A DNA stretch of 7,722 nt, from positions 1 through 7,722 of the forward strand of contig CAJTOW010000160.1 of the NCBI GenBank assembly GCA_910577655.1, read 5' to 3'. The position numbers were made by a program, and so were the translations under genes. Every line of letters begins with the position of its first letter. Position 1 is the stretch's first letter. Positions 1-5,370 of this stretch are shown in pieces. The stretch is from an uncultured Lachnospiraceae bacterium (lineage in GTDB: Bacteria > Bacillota > Clostridia > Lachnospirales > Lachnospiraceae). The notes beneath the pieces are model-generated. The model saw nothing but the letters and a program-made list of their open reading frames with translations, had not been told where the DNA came from and did not search any database.

Positions 1-215
1 GGATGTTTTCAGAGGCATTGAGGATACTGGACCAGAACACAGTGAAATATATGATTGAGGAACTGCAGAAACAGCTGGAAGATGAGAAAGCAGAGAAGGC
101 AGCAGTAATCAAAGAAAAGGATGCGGAAATCAAAGAGAGGGATGCGGAAATCAAAGAGAGGGATGCGGAGATAGAAGAATTAAAAAAACAGCTGGAAACT
201 GTCCGTCCAGGCTGA
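1..215 (+). CDS. C-terminal end of an Rpn-like nuclease/transposase family protein (5' end outside window)
   Basis: The reading frame is open from the first base to the TGA at 213-215, so this is most likely the 3' end of a longer gene; the ATG at base 3 need not be the real start. The visible 70 residues begin with a short segment reading ILDQNTVKYMIEELQ and then become a highly charged Lys/Glu coiled coil with repeated DAEIKER heptads. From memory, this combination is typical of the tails of Rpn / PD-(D/E)XK nuclease family transposase proteins of Lachnospiraceae. Those proteins promote RecA-independent recombination by DNA cleavage. The nuclease core is not visible, so the family call rests on the tail alone. 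Any coiled-coil protein remains possible. Confidence 0.5.
   Translation, partial: MFSEALRILDQNTVKYMIEELQKQLEDEKAEKAAVIKEKDAEIKERDAEIKERDAEIEELKKQLETVRPG
119..181 (+). repeat. 21-bp tandem repeat coding for coiled-coil heptads
   Basis: The 21-bp unit starting GGATGCGGAAATCAAAGAGA occurs at 119-139 and 140-160 with at most one difference. A diverged third copy lies at 161-181. Each unit encodes one heptad (DAEIKER-like), so copy-number change by slippage lengthens or shortens the coiled coil without breaking the frame. Confidence 0.85.
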
Positions 216-267
216 GCAGGAAGAAAAGATCTCCCCCGCCCAGTGAACTATAACCAGTGAATTGGAT

Positions 268-422
268 TATGACGCGAAAAAGATATGTGAAGTTTTGATC
301 TGTTTTGTAGCGCTTGTGATTCTGCGTCTGATTTAGAATGGAATGGTCAAGATAGACTGTCTGTAGAACGGATCGCCGAAGCGCTGAGGGAGGTAAACTG
401 CCTGCGGGTGAGGGGCGGGAAA
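268..422 (+). pseudogene. Decayed C-terminal remnant of a DDE (IS1634/IS4-like) transposase
   Basis: In the frame starting at 268 the sequence reads DYDAKKICEVLICFVALVILRLI and then a TAG at about 334. This resembles the 'AHFLICFVALVLLR' helix near the C-terminus of IS1634-like transposases. In another frame (open from 291) the text continues with RLSVERIAEALREVNCLRVRGG, which resembles the 'ERI..AL....C' segment that follows that helix in the same family. Reading them together needs a frame change near 330. There is no start codon or catalytic core. The match is from memory of the family pattern and is not certain. Confidence 0.4.
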
Positions 423-521
423 CTGATCGGGCCGGTAATGTTTCTGGCTTCTCATGCATCCGATCCGCTCAATGGACAGATATTATACGTCAGCGGGGGC
501 TGTGAGCGGACAAGCTGGTGA
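417..521 (+). pseudogene. C-terminal remnant of a short-chain dehydrogenase/reductase (SDR)
   Basis: The frame ending at TGA 519-521 reads LIGPVMFLASHASDPLNGQ followed by ILYVSGG. This is the classical SDR C-terminal signature (vxFLASdaSxfinGqilyVDGG), in which the last loop closes over the substrate pocket. Only about 35 residues remain. The Rossmann motif (TGxxxGIG) and the YxxxK catalytic pair are absent, and upstream the frame runs into transposase-like sequence. This is a broken gene end, not a functional enzyme. A gluconate or deoxygluconate dehydrogenase type is the closest in style but cannot be fixed from this length. Confidence 0.6.
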
Positions 522-533
522 TGAGATGGGAAG

Positions 534-592
534 AAAAAGGGCTGTGGGGAAATGAAAGGTATCTGTTGTCATTTCTTCACAGCCTCTTTTTT
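534..592. terminator. Long imperfect hairpin with A/T tracts on both sides, likely bidirectional terminator
   Basis: AAAAAGGGCTGTGGGGAAATG on the left pairs imperfectly with CATTTCTTCACAGCCTCTTTTT on the right around a loop of about 15 nt. The right arm is followed by a T run in the plus direction, and the left arm gives a U-rich tail in the minus direction. It would end transcription of the minus-strand esterase gene, whose stop codon lies about 110 bp away, and of anything arriving from the left. Confidence 0.7.
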
Positions 593-699
593 AATGGTCT
601 GCCGTTTTTTTCGTCAGGGGCAGGGAATGATACGGTTTCCGCCCAGTCTGGCGCCGTTCAATAGCAATCTGTTCTAATGTCTTGCTGTTATCTAAGTGT

Positions 700-2286
700 T
701 TATTCAATCTCCAGATTCACATTGGTAAATACCACATCCGCGCTTCTGGCCACAAACATCCCCACGTAGACATGTTCCGGATCCAGTCCGGTCAGGGGGA
801 AGTCAAAGCCGGCAGAGACAGGGGCATTGTCCCCGAAGGTGCAGGTGTAGCCGTCGGAGGATTTGCGGATCTCCAAGTGAACCGTATCTCCGGCCCCATA
901 GGAGTGGGTCAGGGCGCCGCCGCTTGTCAATGTGCCGCTCTTGCGGGCGAAGCAGTTCCAGGGTTCGTCGGAGTCCAGCATCAGGGGGCCTGCTGCCACA
1001 TAATCGCCCAGGGTGTCATTGCTGACCGTGTCTACATAGATGTCGTCCCGTGCCATGAGACCAAAGGAAGCCTGGTTGTTGGCATCCAGCTTCTGGATGG
1101 TCACATCTGCCGAGAAGGTGAAATTGCGGTTGGCGGGAACTGTCTGGTAGTACATGGCAATGCCGTCGGTTCTGGTGGAGATCTTGCCTACTTTGGCACC
1201 TACGGTGGTGTCATCGCCGCCGTCGAAGCGTCCTGCCGCGATGCGGACCGCATCCTCATCGTAGGGCGCCAGGGTGAAGTAGATATCATTGACATATTCC
1301 ATGGCTTCCACATCACCGAAGACAGTTCCCTTCCAGTCTCCGATGGAGGGCCAGTGGGAGCTGTCTTCGGTGGGCTGGGAGAAGGCCCGGTCCTGGTAGG
1401 AAGCATTGTAGCCCAGGAGCCATTTGTTGGGCGGTGTCGGGTTGCTGATCAGATAATTCTTCAGTGGGCAGTTGGTCTGGGCCAGCTCATTGGCAATCAG
1501 CCATGCGTTCCAGCAGGCACCGTATATATTGGTGTGGGTGTTGTCGATGCTGACCTCCCTGGAGGACAGCCATGCGTGGCGGTCCCGCACCTTGGTAGCA
1601 CCCAGGGTTTTGTAGATTTCCCGGGTACGCTTGGTCAAATTGATCACAGGAACATTCTTCGCTACAGCGGCCATCTGGATGGCTTTGCCGTAGTCGCCGC
1701 CCTCAAAGGTGCCTTCGATGGTGGTCTGGTCTCCGATGATGTGCCCGCTTTCTCCGTTATAATTGTCGCCGGGGTCGCGGCGGACGATGGGAGTGCAGAC
1801 CAGGGGAGTCACTCCGGCGGCCCGGGCAGGCTCGATATATGCCTCGGTCAGATAGTACTGGATGGAGCCGGGAGTGGAAGCCGTGCCGTTGGGATTGGTG
1901 TAGCGGGCGGACTCGGCCTTCTCGTCATTGTGCCCGAAACCGATGATCAGATAGTCTCCATCCCGCATCTCAGACAGAAGGGTCTGGTACTGGGGGGTCT
2001 CCATAAAGCTTTTGGTGCTGGTGCCGGATACGGCCAGATTGCGGATCCCGATCCCCTGGAAATACCGGTAGAGCTGGGTGCCCCAGCCGCAGCGGGGGAT
2101 GTAGTAGTTATCCTGAAATTCTGCTGCCGTGGAATCTCCAACCACCCACAGGGTGGGAATAGCAGCAGTCCCGTCTTCCCCGGCAGTTCCCTCCTCCGGT
2201 TCGGCAAATGCAGTAAATCCTCCTAAAATAAGAACAGCCGTACCAAAGAGTGCGGCTGTCATCCGTTTCAAAATACTCTTTTGCAT
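700..2286 (-). CDS. Secreted SGNH/GDSL esterase, rhamnogalacturonan acetylesterase-like, with C-terminal beta-rich domain
   Basis: This is a 528-residue exported hydrolase. Residues 1-28 form a signal peptide: a KR-containing start, a hydrophobic core and a cut after FTAFA. The SGNH blocks are all present: GDST (nucleophile Ser52), NLAVSGTS (Gly88), GHND (Asn120) and DNTH (Asp248, His251). Their spacing and wording match rhamnogalacturonan acetylesterases (CE12 / YesT-like), which remove acetyl groups from pectin backbones. That substrate is inference. Residues about 320-528, with ASFGLMARDD near 406-414, look like the concanavalin-like domains found on clostridial pectin-active proteins. No LPXTG or S-layer anchor is seen, so the enzyme is probably released. 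AAGGAG lies 6 nt before the ATG, which fixes the start. The gene is monocistronic, with a promoter at 2414-2441 and a terminator at 534-592. Confidence 0.92.
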   Translation of the reverse strand: MQKSILKRMTAALFGTAVLILGGFTAFAEPEEGTAGEDGTAAIPTLWVVGDSTAAEFQDNYYIPRCGWGTQLYRYFQGIGIRNLAVSGTSTKSFMETPQYQTLLSEMRDGDYLIIGFGHNDEKAESARYTNPNGTASTPGSIQYYLTEAYIEPARAAGVTPLVCTPIVRRDPGDNYNGESGHIIGDQTTIEGTFEGGDYGKAIQMAAVAKNVPVINLTKRTREIYKTLGATKVRDRHAWLSSREVSIDNTHTNIYGACWNAWLIANELAQTNCPLKNYLISNPTPPNKWLLGYNASYQDRAFSQPTEDSSHWPSIGDWKGTVFGDVEAMEYVNDIYFTLAPYDEDAVRIAAGRFDGGDDTTVGAKVGKISTRTDGIAMYYQTVPANRNFTFSADVTIQKLDANNQASFGLMARDDIYVDTVSNDTLGDYVAAGPLMLDSDEPWNCFARKSGTLTSGGALTHSYGAGDTVHLEIRKSSDGYTCTFGDNAPVSAGFDFPLTGLDPEHVYVGMFVARSADVVFTNVNLEIE

Positions 2287-2413
2287 GAAATTCTCCTTAT
2301 GATTACAATCCGGTCCGGCATGACGTGGGACTGTAAAAGTTTGTCTGTAGTTACACCCTGGAGCGTGTCTGCAGAAATCACAGCCAGAACGCGGCAGGTT
2401 GTTTGCTGAACAT

Positions 2414-2441
2414 ATTATACATAAAAAACATTTGTTTGCAA
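2414..2441 (-). promoter_or_regulatory. Predicted sigma-A promoter of the esterase gene
   Basis: On the minus strand a perfect TATAAT (plus positions 2414-2419) sits 16 bp downstream of TTGCAA (2436-2441; 4 of 6 match to TTGACA). Transcription would start near 2407 and leave an untranslated leader of about 120 nt. Confidence 0.6.
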
Positions 2442-2444
2442 ACA
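2433..2444. promoter_or_regulatory. Perfect 12-bp palindrome over the esterase -35, candidate operator
   Basis: TGTTTGCAAACA is a perfect palindrome that overlaps the proposed -35 hexamer of the esterase promoter. A protein bound here would block RNA polymerase, which suits substrate-inducible control of a polysaccharide esterase. The regulator is unknown; a LacI/GalR-type repressor is possible, but the site lacks the usual central CG. Confidence 0.45.
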
Positions 2445-2471
2445 GAATTTTAAAAATTTTAAGGGAATTGT

Positions 2472-2517
2472 CAGATGGACGTAACAGTTCAGGGGGGCTG
2501 AACTGCTGCAGATGGAC
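2472..2517. repeat. 8-bp inverted repeat (5-nt loop) flanked by 9-bp direct repeats
   Basis: CAGTTCAG (2485-2492) and CTGAACTG (2498-2505) form a perfect inverted repeat around GGGGG. The sequence CAGATGGAC occurs exactly on both sides, at 2472-2480 and 2509-2517. It lies about 30 bp upstream of the esterase -35 and about 100 bp upstream of the plus-strand leader. It could be a regulator site serving either gene, or a scar of a small insertion. Confidence 0.6.
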
Positions 2518-2619
2518 TGTCCGGATCCCATAAAGAAAACAATATAAGGGATATAAAGAAACTTGTATTTTACTAATTCTCCAAAATTGTTTATACTTAT
2601 TATTTAATAGATGGTATGC

Positions 2620-2731
2620 TGGGGCAGGCTTTAAGCACCCGCTGTCTGCGCCTTCTGCACGCCTGCAAAGCCAGATGCAGGCCCCACTATGCCGCGTTCA
2701 TTCGGGCCAAATGTCCTACAAAGTGGAACGC
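2620..2731 (+). promoter_or_regulatory. GC-rich leader with competing stems ahead of the CHR genes
   Basis: GCAGGC (2624-2629) can pair with GCCTGC (2661-2666), or the latter can pair with GCAGGC (2677-2682). TGGGGC (2620-2625) can pair with GCCCCA (2681-2686). A separate GCGTTC (2694-2699) pairs with GAACGC (2726-2731). A weak extended -10 (TGG-TATGCT, 2612-2620) precedes them, but I see no good -35. I recognise no known riboswitch class here; the structure is inferred by eye. Confidence 0.3.
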
Positions 2732-2794
2732 ACAGCTACCGGAAAGCAATTTTCAAACACGCTCCAGGAAAATACACGAGAGGCAGGCACGCAT

Positions 2795-3364
2795 ATGAAA
2801 GAGAAAAAAGGAAAGCCAGGCACCATCTTTCTGATCATGTTCCGGACCGGATGTTTCACCTATGGAGGCGGCTGGAGTATCTTTGCCCAGCTGGAGGAGG
2901 AGTTTGGAGAAAAACGGGGGTGGCTGTCTAAGGAAGAGCTTCTGGATATCATGTCCCTGGCCAGATCATTTCCCGGGATCATGGTTATCAATATGTCAGT
3001 CATGTTCGGATACAAGGTCTGCGGGGTACCGGGAGCCCTGGCGGCAGCTTTCGGGCTTTCCATGCCGGCGTTTATTGTGATCAGTATGGTGACATGCTGC
3101 TACGAGGTACTGATGCGCAACCAGATGGTGGCCAGGGCCATGACCGGGGTGCGGTGCAGTATCGTCCCCATCATGATCATGGCGGCGGCCCGGATGAAGA
3201 ACAATGCCCTGGGAGGCCGGATCACGTATGTATTTGCGGCAGCGTCCCTTCTTCTGTGCCTCTTCTCCGGTATGAATAAGCTGGTGATGATCCTTGCGGC
3301 AGGCGCGCTGGGTATGGTGATCTGGCGGGGAAAGAAAAAGCCGCCTGAGGAAGCAGATACATAA
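2795..3364 (+). CDS. CHR-family (chromate transporter type) membrane protein, first half
   Basis: This 189-residue integral membrane protein has a single CHR domain. The family signature begins at residues 21-29 (FTYGGGWSI), followed by EKRGWLSKEEL (39-49), the proline-glycine motif RSFPG (57-61) and GYKVCGVPGALAAAFG (72-87). Several hydrophobic helices follow to residue 177, then a basic/acidic tail. Full-length ChrA proteins carry two CHR domains in about 400 residues; short ones are made as adjacent pairs, as here. Characterised members export chromate, but many anaerobe homologues have no tested substrate. I start at 2795 because similarity begins there; the frame is open back to 2675. 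The upstream GAGAGG (2778-2783) is a weak, distant ribosome site. The gene ends 34 bp before the next one. Confidence 0.9.
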   Translation: MKEKKGKPGTIFLIMFRTGCFTYGGGWSIFAQLEEEFGEKRGWLSKEELLDIMSLARSFPGIMVINMSVMFGYKVCGVPGALAAAFGLSMPAFIVISMVTCCYEVLMRNQMVARAMTGVRCSIVPIMIMAAARMKNNALGGRITYVFAAASLLLCLFSGMNKLVMILAAGALGMVIWRGKKKPPEEADT

Positions 3365-3398
3365 AACAGGCGGCCAGCACATAAAGGAGAGCAAAAAC

Positions 3399-3926
3399 AT
3401 GATATTTCTCAGACTTTATCTGTCCTTTTTGAAAATCGGATTTTCCAGTTTTGGCGGCATGACCATGATCCCCATTATCAATGACGAGGTGCTCCGCTAT
3501 GGCTGGATGACCTCTGCCCAGGTCATGGACATCGTAGCCATCGCGGAGATGACACCGGGATCCCTGGGAATCAATGCAGCCACCTTTGCGGGGATGCAGA
3601 TTGCGGGGCTTGCGGGAGCGTGCTGCGCGACTCTGGGGGTCATGACTCCCTCCCTGACTCTCTGTCTGGCGGCAGTGGTCTGCATAGAGCGGCTTAGAGG
3701 GAGCTGGTGGCTGGAGGCAGCGTTAAAGGCCATCCGTCCCGTAAGCTTCGGGATGCTGCTGTCGGTGGTGGTGACCATGAGCGCTGTTTTTGTCGACCAG
3801 TCCCATATTATGTGGAACCGGGTGCTGATATCCGTGCTGGTTCTGTTTGCCATGAAGAAATGGTCCCTGTCAGCCCCCAAGGCCATAGTATTGTCTGTGG
3901 TGCTGGGGCTGGTGATGGGAGTATGA
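3399..3926 (+). CDS. CHR-family (chromate transporter type) membrane protein, second half
   Basis: This 175-residue protein is one CHR domain and follows the first CHR gene in the same direction. The motifs are FSSFGGMTMIPI (15-26), AEMTPGSLGINAATFAG (49-65) and a glycine-rich helix LAGACCATLGVMTP (71-84). It is hydrophobic almost throughout, with two further helices near 115-132 and 142-153 and a last one at 161-175. AAAGGAG (3383-3389) lies 9 nt before the ATG and is far stronger than the site of the first gene, so both subunits may be made at different rates. Paired short CHR proteins are known to work together as the N- and C-half of one transporter in Bacillus. The same arrangement is inferred here; the transported anion is not shown by sequence. 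Confidence 0.92.
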   Translation: MIFLRLYLSFLKIGFSSFGGMTMIPIINDEVLRYGWMTSAQVMDIVAIAEMTPGSLGINAATFAGMQIAGLAGACCATLGVMTPSLTLCLAAVVCIERLRGSWWLEAALKAIRPVSFGMLLSVVVTMSAVFVDQSHIMWNRVLISVLVLFAMKKWSLSAPKAIVLSVVLGLVMGV

Positions 3927-3947
3927 GCCGGGAAGGGGGCGCTGGGA

Positions 3948-3983
3948 GACAGCGTGATACCCGGATAAACGGTATCCGCTGTC
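3948..3983. terminator. 13-bp stem hairpin between convergent genes
   Basis: GACAGCG (3948-3954), a single bulged T and GATACC (3956-3961) pair with GGTATC (3971-3976) and CGCTGTC (3977-3983) around a 9-nt loop. The stem sits midway between the stop of the second CHR gene (3926) and the end of aroA (3996). No T run follows on either strand, so it is not a textbook intrinsic terminator. It may act with Rho or as a 3'-end stabiliser for both transcripts. A smaller GGCTG/CAGCC stem follows at 3989-4001. Confidence 0.5.
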
Positions 3984-3995
3984 CGTAAGGCTGTA

Positions 3996-5276
3996 TCAGC
4001 CATTCATGAGTTGCTCCAGATCCTGATAGAATCCCGGATAGGAGATATTCACACAATCTGCGCCCACAATCTCTGTCTCTCCCTCCACCCCGCAGCCGGT
4101 GACTGCGAATGTCATGGCGATCCGGTGGTCTGAGCGGCTGTCGATGACGGCGCCATGGAGGGGTCTGCCGCCATGGATGATCATGCCGTCATCGGTTTCT
4201 TCCACATCAGCGCCCATGGCAGAAAGGCCCTGGACCATGACCTGGATCCGGTTGGACTCCTTGACCTTCAGTTCCGCGGCATCCCGGATAATGGTGTCGC
4301 CGTCGGCAAAGCAGGCCATGGCCGCGATCATGGGCAGCTCGTCGATGAGAGTCGGTATGATGGCTCCTTCAATCACGGTTCCGTGGAGACTGCTGCTGCG
4401 CACCAGAATGTCTGCCGTGGGTTCGCCGCTGTGTGTCTCTTCATTGATCAGGGTCAGGTCAGCCCCCATGGCTTTGAGAACATGGAGGATGCCGTCACGG
4501 GTGGGATTGATCCCTACATTCCGGACAAGAAGTTCAGAGCCGGGGATCATCACTCCCGCGGCCAGGAAGAAGGCAGCAGAGGAAATGTCGCCGGGAACCA
4601 GGATCTTCTGGGCGTACAGCTCTCTGGCCGGCCGGAGGATGGCAGTAGTACCCTCTGTCCTTATATCAGCTCCAAAGCTTTTTAGCATCAGCTCAGAATG
4701 GTTTCTGGAAATGTAGGGTTCTGTGACCCGGGTTTCCCCTTCTGCGTACAGACCGGCCAGGAGGATGGCGGACTTTACCTGGGCAGAGGCCACCGGAGAC
4801 TGGTAGTGGATACCGCAAAGGGCGCTGCCGGTGATCTCCAGGGGGGCGCAGTCATTTCCCGCCAGACTGCGGATCCGGGCACCCATCTGGGACAGGGGAG
4901 TCATGATCCGTTTCATGGGGCGTTTCCTGATGGAGGCATCCCCGGTGAGGGTGGAGGTAAAGCTCTGGGCCGCCAGGATTCCGGAGATCAGACGGGTGGT
5001 GGTGCCGCTGTTGCCGCAGTCCATAACCTGCCCAGGCTCATGAAGCCCAAAAAGGCCTTTGCCTTTCACCAGGACTGTGGAACCCTGGATGGTGATGGGG
5101 ATGCCCATGGCAGAGAAGCAGGAGATAGTGGACAGACAGTCCGCCCCCTGGAGGAAATGATGGATCTCTGTGGTTCCCTTTGCCAGGGATCCCAACATCA
5201 CACTGCGGTGGGAGATGGATTTGTCACCGGGGACCCTTATTTCCCCCCGGAGTCCGCTGCATTTTCTGAATTTCAT
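3996..5276 (-). CDS. aroA: 3-phosphoshikimate 1-carboxyvinyltransferase (EPSP synthase), class II type
   Basis: AroA joins phosphoenolpyruvate to shikimate-3-phosphate in the cytoplasm, giving EPSP and phosphate, the sixth step of the shikimate pathway. At 426 residues it has the normal family length. Visible motifs are GDKS (17-20, with Lys19), GNSGTT (88-93), RKRPM (117-121), SAQVK (164-168), RNHSE (191-195), NPTR (257-260), Asp312 in IDELP, KESNR (339-343) and DHR (383-385). The four motifs GDKS, SAQxK, RNHSE and NPTR are those used to define class II, glyphosate-tolerant EPSP synthases. The frame extends upstream to an ATG at 5288 and a TTG at 5312. I chose the ATG at 5276 because GGAG lies 6 nt before it and family proteins begin here. 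It is the last gene of the aroF-tyrA-aroA cluster, 94 bp after tyrA; that gap has two small hairpins (5292-5308, 5336-5360) but no clear terminator. Confidence 0.97.
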   Translation of the reverse strand: MKFRKCSGLRGEIRVPGDKSISHRSVMLGSLAKGTTEIHHFLQGADCLSTISCFSAMGIPITIQGSTVLVKGKGLFGLHEPGQVMDCGNSGTTTRLISGILAAQSFTSTLTGDASIRKRPMKRIMTPLSQMGARIRSLAGNDCAPLEITGSALCGIHYQSPVASAQVKSAILLAGLYAEGETRVTEPYISRNHSELMLKSFGADIRTEGTTAILRPARELYAQKILVPGDISSAAFFLAAGVMIPGSELLVRNVGINPTRDGILHVLKAMGADLTLINEETHSGEPTADILVRSSSLHGTVIEGAIIPTLIDELPMIAAMACFADGDTIIRDAAELKVKESNRIQVMVQGLSAMGADVEETDDGMIIHGGRPLHGAVIDSRSDHRIAMTFAVTGCGVEGETEIVGADCVNISYPGFYQDLEQLMNG

Positions 5277-5282
5277 AATTGT

Positions 5283-5286
5283 CTCC
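5283..5286 (-). promoter_or_regulatory. Ribosome binding site that decides the aroA start
   Basis: GGAG on the minus strand stands 6 nt before the ATG at 5276. It overlaps the alternative ATG at 5288 (ATGGAG), which itself has only a weak GGCGG upstream. This favours the shorter protein. Confidence 0.6.
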
Positions 5287-5370
5287 ATTCCGCCGTCAGG
5301 AGGACGGCACAAATCGTAATCATGTACATCTGGAATCTCACCATGTCTGATTTTGTGAGAATATAATCTG

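Larger units (their letters stand above)
2287..2794. other. AT-rich divergent spacer between the esterase and the CHR transporter genes
   Basis: This is 508 bp without a convincing gene. From left to right it holds the esterase 5' leader (about 120 nt), the esterase promoter with an overlapping palindrome, a short inverted repeat between two direct repeats, an AT-rich block (about 2530-2611), and a GC-rich leader with several complementary segments (2620-2731). Short open frames here, such as the one from 2616, have no family resemblance. The frame of the first CHR gene is open back to an ATG at 2675, but those extra 40 residues are not CHR-like. Confidence 0.7.

Noticed and set aside
182..188. 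A7 slippery tract as a programmed frameshift site in the coiled-coil gene
   Set aside because: The shifted frames end quickly and yield no known domain. An A run is expected in a lysine-rich coiled coil.
151..459. A 102-codon minus-strand frame opposite the decayed left region
   Set aside because: It overlaps antisense the coiled-coil gene end and the transposase/SDR remnants, has no ribosome site and no recognisable domain.
682..2226. A 514-codon open frame on the plus strand, opposite the esterase gene
   Set aside because: It is entirely antisense to an intact enzyme with signal peptide, catalytic motifs, ribosome site and promoter. The translation is Gly/Val/Ala-rich and low in recognisable motifs, as expected for the shadow of a GC-rich gene, and it has no ribosome site.
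2675..2794. Upstream extension of the first CHR protein from an ATG at 2675
   Set aside because: The extra 40 residues are polar, unlike any CHR N-terminus, and the sequence there is better explained as a leader. Family similarity begins just after the ATG at 2795.
4099..5366. Several long plus-strand frames (176-222 codons) opposite aroA
   Set aside because: They are antisense shadows of a fully conserved enzyme gene, with low-complexity translations and no ribosome sites.
5281..5370. Separate promoter for aroA in the tyrA-aroA gap
   Set aside because: A TATATT-like -10 exists on the minus strand, but the hexamer 17 bp upstream matches TTGACA poorly, and no terminator separates tyrA from aroA. 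Read-through is the simpler explanation.
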